In this document: piece after piece, positions 1 to 7,856 of the stretch
Layout of the letters: each line of letters begins with the position of its first letter
Position numbering within the stretch: the stretch's first letter is position 1
NCBI GenBank assembly: GCA_030765455.1
Contig: JAVCCM010000038.1
Span: 1-60,538 of the forward strand
Length of the DNA stretch: 60,538 bases
DNA from: Candidatus Electryonea clarkiae
Lineage (GTDB): Bacteria; Electryoneota; Electryoneia; Electryoneales; Electryoneaceae
Reading direction: 5' to 3'
Translations under genes and position numbers: made by a program
Notes under the pieces: model-generated
What the model was told of the DNA's origin: nothing
Databases searched by the model: none
What the model saw: only the letters and a program-made list of their open reading frames with translations

Positions 1-122
1 AAACAGGGTGTTCTGTCTGAAATATCAAGGGAAAGTAAACAGGAGCCGTATACGTGAACCGTACGTACGGTTCTGTGAGAGGGATGAGGCGAAGTAGATC
101 ACTCCGCCTCACCCTACTCGAT
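1..122 (+). mobile_element. 3' end of a group II intron (domains V and VI)
   Basis: Positions 43-73 have the domain V signature: GAGCCGTA pairs with TACGGTTC (one G-U), enclosing a short second helix and loop with a 2-nt bulge. Domain VI follows, with GAGGCG pairing with CGCCTC around 84-110, and the sequence ends in CTACTCGAT, the usual shape of a bacterial group II intron 3' terminus. Positions 1-42 would be the end of domain IV. Any reverse transcriptase gene must lie upstream, outside the window. The exact 3' splice site is uncertain by a base or two. Confidence 0.85.
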
Positions 123-385
123 TATATGGAGTAAATAGTTATATAACGTTAGTAAGTAATGATGTTCATAATTTCTATGAAAAGTACAATGGTTTTTCTT
201 GTGGCTTAGGTCAGCAATGGACTTGGGGAGAGAAAAAAAGATTTGGAGTAGACGTTGATTTAGTATATATAGCGACTATAGGAAATTATGAGAAGGGTCT
301 TAAAGAACTAGAAGCAATAGGTGTTTCCAAAAATGAGTCATTTTCACGGATAGATTTATCTGTTGGACTAAGGTATTGTTTTTAG
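123..385 (+). CDS. 3' exon of an outer-membrane beta-barrel-like protein interrupted by the intron
   Basis: Directly after the intron end an open frame of about 87 codons runs to TAG at 383-385. It has no start of its own and is rich in alternating aromatic and polar residues (for example QQWTWGEKKRFGVDVD). Its last residues are DLSVGLRYCF: the terminal Phe with alternating hydrophobics matches the C-terminal beta-signal of outer-membrane barrel proteins recognised by the BAM complex. I infer it is the downstream exon of a gene whose 5' part precedes the intron. If the intron still splices, the gene could be functional; otherwise it is disrupted. No family was recognised beyond the barrel-like end. 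Confidence 0.55.
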
Positions 386-479
386 TTATGCAGATATCTT
401 GCAGTGGAGCATATATCCGGGTTTTCCACGAACGACCCACCAAAGAAAAGAAAACTCTTAAAAGCAAGAAAAAATAGAC

Positions 480-923
480 ATGGAAGCAGATAACCAACAA
501 AATATTATTATCTACAATACTGCCGACGGCAAAGCTTCTGTGTCACTTTATGCCAAAGACGGCATGGTATGGATGAATCAAAAACAGGTTGCTGAACTTT
601 TTGACACCTCGAAGCAAAATGTTGGTCAACACATTGCAAACATATTGAAAGAGCGAGAGTTAGTGGAAAATTCAGTTGTAAAGGATTACTTTACAACTGC
701 CACTGATGGCAAGGAATACAATGTAACTTTCTATTCGTTAGATATGATATTGGCTATTGGATTCAGAGTGCAGGGCAAGCGTGGAACGCAATTCAGGATA
801 TGGGCAAATAGAAACCTTAAAGAGTATATGGTTAAAGGTTTTGTGATGGATGACGAACGATTGAAAAATCCTGATGGCAGGCTACTTTTCATACCATATC
901 ACACACAGATTTTATCAAATTAA
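480..923 (+). pseudogene. rhuM: RhuM family protein, C-terminally truncated
   Basis: The N-terminal 130 residues match the RhuM family (named from the Salmonella pathogenicity island 3 gene and often found beside restriction systems). They include KDGMVWMNQKQVAELF, the SKQNVGQHI helix, FYSLDMILAIGFRVQGKRG and the FRIWANRNLKEYMVKGF segment. The match stops after the conserved NPDGR at about residue 133, where a full protein of roughly 330 residues would continue with its helical C-terminal half. Instead 14 unrelated residues lead to a stop. No restriction-modification genes are visible nearby. The fragment is probably a relic, although the N-terminal domain could still fold. Confidence 0.8.
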
Positions 924-1067
924 TGAATCTTAAGGCTTTTGAAAAGGGCAGGGAGTTTATATATTAAATATAGTTTACTTCTATTGAACGAAAGATTGTT
1001 TATTCAATCTGATTCAAAATAAAGCTTATGATTTATTAACTAATTTGCCTTATAGTTAGGATATACG

Positions 1068-2222
1068 ATGACAAGAGTCGTAGTCAGTGAACATGTACTC
1101 CGTTGGGCTATGGATCGCTCAGGTATATCGCCAAGTGTTTTCGAGCGTAAATTTCCCAATATCCGGCAATGGGTAGAAGGGAAAGTTCAACCAACTATCA
1201 GGCAATTAGAAGAACTAGCGAGAACAACATCGACTCCCTTTGGTTTTTTCTTTCTTCAAGAACCACCCAAAGAGCAATTACCCATCCCTCACTTTAGAAC
1301 CATATCGGATGACTCTACTTATCGTCCTAGTCCAAATCTTCTTGAGACAGTCCAGATAATGGAGCAACGTCAGACATGGATGCGTGAGTTTATGCGTGAG
1401 GAAGGACAAAAACCGTTACCATTCGTCGGATCAATTAATCCTGATGAAGATATCCAAAGCATAACCAAATCTATTCGTGATAACCTTGGATTTGAGAAGG
1501 GCTGGGCATCAAAACAATCAACTTGGACTAATGCTTTGGATATGCTGCGCAGGACAATAGAAATGACCGGAATTTTAGTCGTTGTGAATGGGATTGTAGC
1601 CAATAATACTCATCGTAAGTTAGACACTAATGAATTTAGAGGATTTGTCCTTGTTGATGAATATGCTCCACTCGTATTTGTAAATGGGGCAGATGGTAAA
1701 GCTGCTCAAATGTTTACCCTCGCACACGAGTTGGCACATGTATGGCTTGGCTCCAGTGCAGCATTTGATTTACGCGAGTTAAGACCTTCTGAAGATCCAA
1801 TTGAACAAAAGTGTAACAAGGTAGCTGCTGAGTTTTTAGTCGCTGAAGAGGAGCTTCGACAAATATGGCCCGATGTCCGGAATGAAAATGAACCTTTTCA
1901 GATAATTGCCCGAAGGTTTAAAATCAGCGTACTCGTTGCCGCTCGCAGAGCGCTGGATTTGCAACTGATCAATAAATCAGAATTTCTTGATTTCTATCAT
2001 GATTACCAAGAGGATGAACGTCGTAGGGCGATCAAAAAACCGGATGGTGGGAACTTCTATAATACACAGAACTTACGCATCGGATTGAGGTTCGCACATG
2101 CAGTCATGAGTGCAGCGCGAGAAGGCCGATTATTATATAAAGAGGCTTATCATCTGACCGGCTTACACGGAAAATCTTTTGAACGCTATTCAGAACGACT
2201 TGGAATAGGAGTAAATAATTGA
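1068..2222 (+). CDS. ImmA/IrrE family metallopeptidase with N-terminal XRE-like domain
   Basis: This 384-residue protein begins with a helix-turn-helix-like segment (residues 1-65, VSEHVLRWAMDRSGISPSVF) followed by the linker PLPIPHFRT often seen in ImmA/IrrE proteins. The zinc-protease motif is H220-E221-L-A-H224, within LAHELAHVWLG. A Glu-rich stretch near residue 255 (NKVAAEFLVAEEEL) supplies the expected third ligand. Proteins of this family cleave repressors in mobile elements or act as antitoxin-like partners. The stop overlaps the start of the next gene by 4 bases, so the two are translationally coupled. By family knowledge the pair resembles a toxin-antitoxin-like module; substrate and toxin identity are not shown by the sequence. 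Confidence 0.85.
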   Translation: MTRVVVSEHVLRWAMDRSGISPSVFERKFPNIRQWVEGKVQPTIRQLEELARTTSTPFGFFFLQEPPKEQLPIPHFRTISDDSTYRPSPNLLETVQIMEQRQTWMREFMREEGQKPLPFVGSINPDEDIQSITKSIRDNLGFEKGWASKQSTWTNALDMLRRTIEMTGILVVVNGIVANNTHRKLDTNEFRGFVLVDEYAPLVFVNGADGKAAQMFTLAHELAHVWLGSSAAFDLRELRPSEDPIEQKCNKVAAEFLVAEEELRQIWPDVRNENEPFQIIARRFKISVLVAARRALDLQLINKSEFLDFYHDYQEDERRRAIKKPDGGNFYNTQNLRIGLRFAHAVMSAAREGRLLYKEAYHLTGLHGKSFERYSERLGIGVNN

Positions 2223-2719
2223 GTACTGCTCCTCGGTATATTCTTGATGCAAATGTTTTCATAGAGGCAGCACGACGTTATTATGCATTTGATATCGCTC
2301 CCAAGTTTTGGACAAGTTTGAGTGAACTTGCATTAGATGGACGTATTTTGAGTATCGATAGAGTAAAGCGTGAACTTGATCGAGGGAAAGATGATCTGAC
2401 AAAATGGGCAAATGATAATTCTTTGAATATGTTTACCTCTACGATCCAACCTGATGTCATAAACTGTTTCCGTGACATAATGATTTGGTTACAGACTCAG
2501 GATCAATACAAGAGTGCTGCAAAAACGGAGTTTGCTGCCGGTGCTGATGGATGGTTGATCGCTTATGCAAAAACTAATGGATGTATAGTTGTTACACATG
2601 AAGTTCCTAATAATATGATACAAATAAAAGTCCCGATTCCGAATGTCTGTCGGGCGCTGGATGTCCAGTTCGTTGATACATTCTTAATGCTTCGAGCAGT
2701 CGGAATTAAGTTTGATTAA
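2219..2719 (+). CDS. DUF4411 PIN-like protein
   Basis: This 166-residue protein begins with YILDANVFIEAAR, where the Asp of LDANVF is the first acidic residue of a PIN-type nuclease fold. It continues with a conserved Glu in VKRELD near residue 58 and GADGWLIAYA near residue 112, the usual second acidic cluster of DUF4411. The start is TTG at 2219, overlapping the ATTGA end of the ImmA/IrrE gene. DUF4411 proteins are repeatedly linked with ImmA/IrrE/XRE genes and are thought to be the toxic RNase of the pair. No RNase activity can be proved here. Confidence in the family is good; the toxin role is inferred from context. Confidence 0.8.
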   Translation: MSTAPRYILDANVFIEAARRYYAFDIAPKFWTSLSELALDGRILSIDRVKRELDRGKDDLTKWANDNSLNMFTSTIQPDVINCFRDIMIWLQTQDQYKSAAKTEFAAGADGWLIAYAKTNGCIVVTHEVPNNMIQIKVPIPNVCRALDVQFVDTFLMLRAVGIKFD

Positions 2720-2874
2720 TCATTTGTGTTATCCTCTTTAGATACTAAAGGTTTGAATTAGCTAATTCGAATATTTTTTGGACTGAAACCCGACAGAAAG
2801 CATTCTGGCAACCAAGCCCTGTTATATATGCAAAATAGAAAAACACCTGTGTTCTATAGTTAGGAGTGCAGTAT

Positions 2875-3327
2875 ATGAAAATGCTTAATAATTTTCTGAT
2901 GGTAATTATTTTCTTTCTGTTTGGTGGTTGTGCAACACTCGATACTGTCCGCACAAAGAATCGTGAAAATTTAGTCCGGCTACAAATCGGTATGACTAAA
3001 ACCGAAGTCCTTGAAATAATGGGTACAAATACTATTCAGACTTGGCCACACCCAACAACTTGGTGGACTTGTCTAGCTTTTATTCCACCAACACCGACTG
3101 GTAAGATTAATAATCCTTACCGGTCTGAAACTGTCCGAGTTGGAAATGAAATGTGGGAAATACTTACTTTCTATACTGAAAGTAAAAGGAAAGAAACCTT
3201 CTTAAGAGTCGTTTCAATTACTGACGATGAAACGACACCTTTAGTATTTCAAAACAACAAACTCATTGGATGGGGATGGAGATTTTTGGAGGATGTTGAG
3301 GCTAAATATGAAATAAGAATTCGATAA
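2875..3327 (+). CDS. Small lipoprotein, BamE/SmpA-like (DUF3192-like)
   Basis: The preferred start is ATG 2875, eight bases after TAGGAG; a GTG at 2866 in the same frame overlaps that Shine-Dalgarno and is less likely. The N-terminus is a lipoprotein signal peptide ending in the lipobox FGGC (Cys about residue 19). The mature part has NLVRLQIGMTKTEVLEIMG, the pattern of BamE/SmpA-like domains, in which a short helix follows a GMT-K-EV motif. Length is 150 residues. It probably sits in a membrane facing the periplasm. The precise role is unknown, and the gene stands alone between a defence pair and a HEPN gene. Confidence 0.7.
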   Translation: MKMLNNFLMVIIFFLFGGCATLDTVRTKNRENLVRLQIGMTKTEVLEIMGTNTIQTWPHPTTWWTCLAFIPPTPTGKINNPYRSETVRVGNEMWEILTFYTESKRKETFLRVVSITDDETTPLVFQNNKLIGWGWRFLEDVEAKYEIRIR

Positions 3328-3350
3328 AATTCATTCAACAAATTTGAGTT

Positions 3351-4040
3351 ATGGTAACAAACAATAGTAAAAAAATAGAATTTGATTTCGGATTACTTGA
3401 TATAAATTTAGAACTTGATTCTCTATATGATTTATTAAAAGCAATTGAAAAACAGTTGATTCACTTGGAAGAAACTGAACGTGACATTTTAAATACAGAT
3501 ATCAAAGAACAAAACCTATCGGGGACTGATCCAGAATGGTATGAGGAAAATACTGTTTTTGATAATAAGATAGAACTACTGTATCCACGATTCTTAAATG
3601 GATCCTTCCTCATTACTCTATATGCTGTATACGAATCTGCAGTTACAGAGATAGCAAAACTGATACAGAAAAAAATGGAACAAGGAATTTCCATAGGTGA
3701 CTTAAGAGGTAACTTTGTTGAGCGATCAAAAAAATATTACAAACATATACTTAAATTTGAACTATGCAAAGATATTGAATACTTAAGTAAAATAACCATT
3801 TTATCTGAAATTCGACATGCACTTGCTCATACAAATGGTCGTATCGACATGGTTAGACCTAGAATGCAAGAAAAGATCAAAGGTTGGGCTGGAAGTAAGA
3901 TAGGAATTGAAATAGTGGAAGGATTTATCATAGTCAATTCTTCTTATCTCGAAGAATCATTTAGATGTGTTAAAGAAACTCTTGTTGATTTAGTTGAGAG
4001 ATATAAAAAATGGGATAGTAACGTAGTTCAGAATTCTTGA
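3351..4040 (+). CDS. HEPN-domain protein (candidate RNase)
   Basis: This largely helical 229-residue cytoplasmic protein has no signal peptide. Residues 155-160 read RHALAH within SEIRHALAHTNGRID: this is the RX4-6H motif that forms the RNase site of HEPN domains (MAE_28990 / RiboL-PSP-HEPN type), preceded by the usual long helix containing YAVYESAVTEIAKL. HEPN proteins act as toxins or as anti-phage effectors, usually with an antitoxin partner such as MNT. No partner is adjacent: the neighbours are lipoproteins. It may be an orphan, or its regulator may be elsewhere. The fold assignment rests on the motif and helical pattern only. Confidence 0.6.
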   Translation: MVTNNSKKIEFDFGLLDINLELDSLYDLLKAIEKQLIHLEETERDILNTDIKEQNLSGTDPEWYEENTVFDNKIELLYPRFLNGSFLITLYAVYESAVTEIAKLIQKKMEQGISIGDLRGNFVERSKKYYKHILKFELCKDIEYLSKITILSEIRHALAHTNGRIDMVRPRMQEKIKGWAGSKIGIEIVEGFIIVNSSYLEESFRCVKETLVDLVERYKKWDSNVVQNS

Positions 4041-4173
4041 TTTTTGGGACTATATATAGAATGGATATATTGTTCTGGATTAAAGAATCTTTGATGGAAG
4101 CCAGACTGCTAGCTGTCTGATCTTATATCGAGAGTTCAAGTGTCACACATACAGATAATCTAGGAGCTGAAAG

Positions 4174-4854
4174 ATGAGAAAGATAATTTTATTCACTGTC
4201 TTAGCTGTAAATATTTTGTCAATTCTTTCAGGATGCGCTACTTTTAGATCGGGGATCAAGGGAGAATTCGAGGGAGAGGGCGGCAAAAATATCGGCGCTG
4301 AAAAGGTGGATGTGCTCTTTGTGTTCAGTCATTATAAACAGGTAAAAGGTTACGATGCTATCCCCAAGCTTGAAAACAAGCACCAGATAATTAACGACTT
4401 CGATGACCTGTTTATTGACGCAATGACTGAATTCTCCAACATTAACCGTTATACCACTTTTACCGAATACGCCTCAGACGTCAGCGAGCCAAAGAGAAGA
4501 ATCGAAAAAGACAGCTTGGTTGCAACGCATGATTACGTCATGAGAATAAAATTCATGAAAGAGATTTCTTTTTCCCGGCAATTCTTAGGCAGCCTCTTCT
4601 CAACCGTGACAGTTACGGTCCTACCGATACCGTATAAACGCAATTATTCGGTTACGATTGATGTATTTAATCACGAAGATATCCTGCTCAAAAACTACAC
4701 ACGGCAGGCATCCCTGACTAAATGGGTACAGACCCTCTTGATATTTGTCTATCCGTTCCACACTGAAAGAAGAAAAGCAGAGGAGATATATATCAATTTG
4801 ATGCATGATGTATTTCAGCAGGTTGAAACGGAAAAGATTTTAATTAAGAATTAA
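4174..4854 (+). CDS. Lipoprotein of unknown function
   Basis: The start ATG 4174 follows TAGGAG by seven bases. The first 22 residues form a signal peptide with the lipobox LSGC, so the mature protein should be lipid-anchored. The remaining 205 residues have no motif I recognise; they alternate beta-like stretches (VDVLFVFSHY, YVMRIKFMKEI, TVTVTVLPIPYKRNYSV) and end VETEKILIKN. The last codons and the 3' flank are duplicated once immediately downstream (see the tandem repeat at 4823-5048). Confidence 0.75.
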   Translation: MRKIILFTVLAVNILSILSGCATFRSGIKGEFEGEGGKNIGAEKVDVLFVFSHYKQVKGYDAIPKLENKHQIINDFDDLFIDAMTEFSNINRYTTFTEYASDVSEPKRRIEKDSLVATHDYVMRIKFMKEISFSRQFLGSLFSTVTVTVLPIPYKRNYSVTIDVFNHEDILLKNYTRQASLTKWVQTLLIFVYPFHTERRKAEEIYINLMHDVFQQVETEKILIKN

Positions 4855-5048
4855 GTGGTTCTTGAAAATAATGCCCGGTTCAAAATTGAATAATCATTTC
4901 CCGGACATCAAGCTGTCCGGGGCACCCTGCTTTCGACAGATTGAAACGGAAAAGGTATTAATTAAGAATTAAGTGGTTCTTGAAAATAATGCCTGGTTTA
5001 AAATTGAATAATCATTTCCCGGACATCAAGCTGTCCGGGGCACCCTGC
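4823..5048 (+). repeat. Two tandem copies of a 108-bp unit (period 118) with an internal hairpin
   Basis: Copies lie at 4823-4930 and 4941-5048. Each begins with the final 12 codons and stop of the upstream lipoprotein gene, continues through the flank, and ends with a palindrome pairing CCCGGACA with TGTCCGGGG followed by CACCCTGC. The second copy therefore carries a dead copy of the gene end. The hairpin resembles the terminal hairpin of repeat family R1 seen near 40370, 43612 and 46635. It may act as a transcription terminator between the two lipoprotein genes. Confidence 0.85.
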
Positions 5049-5082
5049 AATCTGTGACGTGAAATCTTTAGAAGGAGCTAAC

Positions 5083-5658
5083 ATGAAAATATTTACCCAT
5101 ATTCTGCTTTTAATCCTGGTAATTGTTTTTTCATCAGGCTGTGTTATTCGAACCCTTAATCCCTGGCTCAGCGAGGAAACATCGGTGTCGGAATCCAAAC
5201 TACAGGGAGTCTGGTTCCAGGACGCAGAGGACGGATTTGCTGAAGCCTATATCTCGCATACGGCGGATGGTCAATACAAAGTTTTATTAATAGAGAACGG
5301 AACTGCAAGAAACCTGTTTGTCGCAACTCTCCATAAGATTGATGATCTGTATTTACTCGTGGCAGGACCAGAAAAGAAAGAAAACCTCGAAGAATGGGTA
5401 CGCCTTCCGGGGTATCTTCTTTTCAAGGCTGACATACAGGAGAACCAGCTAAAGATATTCGGAATTAATGACGAATTGTCAACGGACATATTCAAAGATT
5501 CCGGTCTTACGCTGATGGAAGAGAGAGGTGAATTTGATGGTGAGATAATTTTATCGTCAACCGTTCAGTTGGAAGAGTTCGTCCGGGCACAATTACCTGA
5601 TCCTGCCTTTTTCGATGATGAACCATTTTACGATTTCAGGCGAATCTCTCCAAGATAA
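5083..5658 (+). CDS. Lipoprotein of unknown function
   Basis: The start ATG 5083 lies just after GAAGGAGCTAAC, a strong ribosome binding site; an upstream ATG at 5059 has none. The N-terminus is a signal peptide with the lipobox SSGC near residue 19. The mature part begins SKLQGVWFQDAEDGF, reminiscent of small beta-barrel lipocalin-like domains in which a conserved Trp follows a Gly, and contains several beta-like strands. No enzyme motif was found. It follows another lipoprotein gene, separated only by the tandem repeat. Confidence 0.7.
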   Translation: MKIFTHILLLILVIVFSSGCVIRTLNPWLSEETSVSESKLQGVWFQDAEDGFAEAYISHTADGQYKVLLIENGTARNLFVATLHKIDDLYLLVAGPEKKENLEEWVRLPGYLLFKADIQENQLKIFGINDELSTDIFKDSGLTLMEERGEFDGEIILSSTVQLEEFVRAQLPDPAFFDDEPFYDFRRISPR

Positions 5659-5793
5659 TTTGAGATCGGATCTGTTGTTATTTAATACCCGAATGAAATC
5701 CCTTGAATCCTAATTACGACGGTGTATTCAGGTAAGTCTTGTCAGATGAAAATTTTCTTCGTTTATTCGAGAACATCTCCAAAGGAGATAAAC

Positions 5794-5942
5794 ATGAATA
5801 GCCACGGGCGAAACCCGTGGAAGAAGAGGAAACGTTATAAAACCAACCCTGAATGGGTTGAACATATTGCTGTACGCCCCCTTCAGGGACGAGCTAGTCG
5901 TGAACAATCAATTTCCGTGGGTTAGCACCCACGGCTATTCAT
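5794..5942. repeat. MITE-like palindromic element, about 149 bp
   Basis: The ends are inverted: ATGAATAGCCACGGG at 5794-5808 against CCCACGGCTATTCAT at 5928-5942, with two mismatches. Each end has its own hairpin (CCACGGG/CCCGTGG at the left, CCGTGGGT/ACCCACGG at the right). The open frame spanning it (5722-5925) is most likely spurious. The rest of the 5659-6014 gap shows nothing else I can name. Confidence 0.7.
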
Positions 5943-6014
5943 ATCGTTCCCCTTTGGGGAAAATTGAAAAGAAACAAAGGCAATCATTGCTAAACATACT
6001 TATAGGAAATTGAA

Positions 6015-6410
6015 ATGGAATTTTTTGGTTTACTCTTTGGAACGTTATTCATATCTGCACTGATCTCTTACCTGGTGATATTTTTCTTCAAAAAACCGGT
6101 CAATATGATAATGTTGCGCATTATCGGCGAGGAAATCGCGTATTCCTGGCAGAAATTTCTGACATTTGCGCTGTTTGTGGTTGGAGTATCATCCGGGGTT
6201 AACATTCGTAAACTTGAGCGGTTCATCGCGCCGATCACTGAAAATAATCCTCGTCCCGACCTGACCCCGGCATTCTGGGGTCTTGAGATTTACCGTACTA
6301 TTATTAGCACATTGGGTGGATTGGCATGGGCGCTGCTGATCTTTTTCATTGTCGCGTTAATTTCTTATGTGATTGTGAAAGGACGAGAAAGGAAAATACC
6401 AATAGATTGA
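6015..6410 (+). CDS. Small integral membrane protein of unknown function
   Basis: This 131-residue protein has three predicted membrane segments (residues 3-25, about 46-62, and about 97-122) separated by a charged loop with RKLERFIAPITENNPRPD. AGGAAATTGAA precedes the ATG. No family is recognised. It stands alone between a repeat element and the ribosomal protein cluster. Positions 6411-6642, between it and the rplM promoter, show no gene. Confidence 0.6.
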   Translation: MEFFGLLFGTLFISALISYLVIFFFKKPVNMIMLRIIGEEIAYSWQKFLTFALFVVGVSSGVNIRKLERFIAPITENNPRPDLTPAFWGLEIYRTIISTLGGLAWALLIFFIVALISYVIVKGRERKIPID

Positions 6411-6642
6411 TTTGAATTTTACCTGTTGTTGGATCACTCCCGGCTCTGATTTATTTGCCTCCGGGAGTAGAAGTCCCCGGTTGATTTAGTCCCCATTTAT
6501 CTTTTGATTAACGCGCCATGTGAATACGCTGGATTCAGTGCTATCAGGCGGATTCCCGGCTTCGATTATCTCTTTATACTAAAACTTTGAAATTATAATA
6601 TTTGCGAGTACGTAAGAGACGAGAATCTCCTTTTTTTTGTAG

Positions 6643-6671
6643 TTGACTATTTTATAGATCGTCTCTATATT
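6643..6671 (+). promoter_or_regulatory. Sigma-70-type promoter for rplM-rpsI
   Basis: TTGACT at 6643-6648, a 17-base spacer and TATATT at 6666-6671. This predicts transcription starting near 6678, about 26 bases before the GTG start of rplM. The same box pair with the same spacing recurs before hipB and, as TTGACA, before the M20 gene. Confidence 0.7.
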
Positions 6672-6703
6672 TCGAGGTTTATAAACTTTGACATGGTTAT
6701 ACA

Positions 6704-7132
6704 GTGAAAACGAAACATTTAAACAGCGATACAGTTGAACGAGAATGGTTTGAGGTGAGCGCCGAAGGGCTGATCCTGGGGCGGCTTGCCACGAGGATAG
6801 CTACGGTTCTTCGAGGGAAGCATAAACCAACATTTTCTCCACACGTGGATGGCGGTGATTTTATTGTTGTCACCAACGCCGATAAATTTAAACTTTCCGG
6901 ACGGAAGAATACTGATAAGTATTATTTTGTTCACACCGGTTATCCCGGTGGTGGAAGGAAAATCAAGATTACGGAAATGATGGCAAAGAGCCCGGAGAAA
7001 GTGATTCGTCGTGCAGTCTGGGGTATGCTTCCGAAAGGACGCCTGGGCAGACGTCAAATCAAAAAGCTGAAGATTTATACTGGTTCAGCACACCCTCATG
7101 AGGCACAAAAGCCGCAACCATTACCTATGTGA
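6704..7132 (+). CDS. rplM: Ribosomal protein uL13
   Basis: This 142-residue protein is the normal length for bacterial L13 and shows its hallmarks: WFEVSAEGLILGRLAT, HVDGGDFIVVTNADK, YYFVHTGYPGG, and AVWGMLPKGRLGR near residues 104-116. It is a primary 23S rRNA binder in 50S assembly. The start is GTG 6704 with no clear Shine-Dalgarno, on a short 5' leader from the promoter at 6643-6671. rpsI follows 7 bases after its stop, the nearly universal L13-S9 operon. Confidence 0.98.
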   Translation: MKTKHLNSDTVEREWFEVSAEGLILGRLATRIATVLRGKHKPTFSPHVDGGDFIVVTNADKFKLSGRKNTDKYYFVHTGYPGGGRKIKITEMMAKSPEKVIRRAVWGMLPKGRLGRRQIKKLKIYTGSAHPHEAQKPQPLPM

Positions 7133-7139
7133 GATTATT

Positions 7140-7541
7140 ATGGCAAAGATACCGATAAATTCAGTTTATGCCACCGGACGACGTAAATCTGCCGTTGCAA
7201 AAGTATGGCTTGCTCCTGGCGGCGGAAAATTCACTGTCAATGGACGCACTTTAATTGGACATTTTAAGAGACAGGTTTTACAGCAAATCATCGAGCAGCC
7301 CCTGAATGAAATTGAGGGCAATGGTAAATATGATGTATGGGTTGTATGTAAAGGCGGTGGACTTTCCGGACAGGCTGGAGCCATGAGACTTGGTATCAGC
7401 CGTGCGTTAGTGAAACTGGATGAAGAATTAAGACCAACATTGAGAAAAAAAGGTTTTCTTACTCGTGATCCGAGGGAAACTGAACGGCAGAAATGCGGTC
7501 AGCCCGGTGCGAGGAAGAAGTTCCAGTTCTCTAAACGTTAA
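7140..7541 (+). CDS. rpsI: Ribosomal protein uS9
   Basis: The start is ATG 7140, giving MAKIPINSVYATGRRKSAVA. A longer frame from 7098 only adds an overlap with rplM and lacks homology. The 133-residue protein has the ATGRRKSAVAKVWL N-terminus, GGGLSGQAGAMRLGISRAL in the middle, and the positively charged tail GARKKFQFSKR that reaches the ribosomal P site. It is co-transcribed with rplM. A strong hairpin at 7611-7629 probably ends the transcript. Confidence 0.98.
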   Translation: MAKIPINSVYATGRRKSAVAKVWLAPGGGKFTVNGRTLIGHFKRQVLQQIIEQPLNEIEGNGKYDVWVVCKGGGLSGQAGAMRLGISRALVKLDEELRPTLRKKGFLTRDPRETERQKCGQPGARKKFQFSKR

Positions 7542-7610
7542 TCTTTTATCCACAGATGTTTTGATGTAACTATACAATTTGACAGTTACACGATTTGGAT
7601 TACAATTAGT

Positions 7611-7629
7611 CGGGAGCATTTTGCTCCCG
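7611..7629 (+). terminator. Hairpin downstream of rpsI
   Basis: CGGGAGCA, loop TTT, TGCTCCCG: a perfect 8-bp stem 70 bases after the rpsI stop. The downstream tract is AT-rich but not a pure U-run, so termination strength is uncertain. Confidence 0.55.
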
Positions 7630-7748
7630 ATTATGTATGTTTGGCGTAGAACAATATTTTCCAGATTTCTTGTATTGATACCGGTGTTGGTATAAAGCTG
7701 GTAAACGGACAGTATTTTATTTAGATAATAGCAGATAATATTTAATCA

Positions 7749-7820
7749 GGGCGGCAAATTGATCTCCCGCCCGTAAAACTCAGCCTGACCCAGCCAAGGG
7801 TACGTACATCAAGCGTCCCT
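7749..7820 (+). promoter_or_regulatory. Possible structured leader of rpsB-tsf-pyrH
   Basis: Two potential stems precede rpsB: GGGCGG (7749-7754) with CCGCCC (7767-7772), and AGGGTACG (7797-7804) with CGTCCCT (7814-7820, one bulge). Ribosomal protein operons often carry such leaders for autoregulation by the encoded protein. I cannot match this to the described S2 leader motif, so the assignment is only a suggestion. No clear promoter was found in the 7630-7748 stretch. Confidence 0.3.
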
Positions 7821-7856
7821 GACTCGTGTTGGTGAAGGCAAAAAAAGGAGATACAA

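Noticed and set aside
5722..5925. 67-codon frame over the palindromic element
   Set aside because: Coincides with the MITE-like repeat; peptide is repeat-derived.
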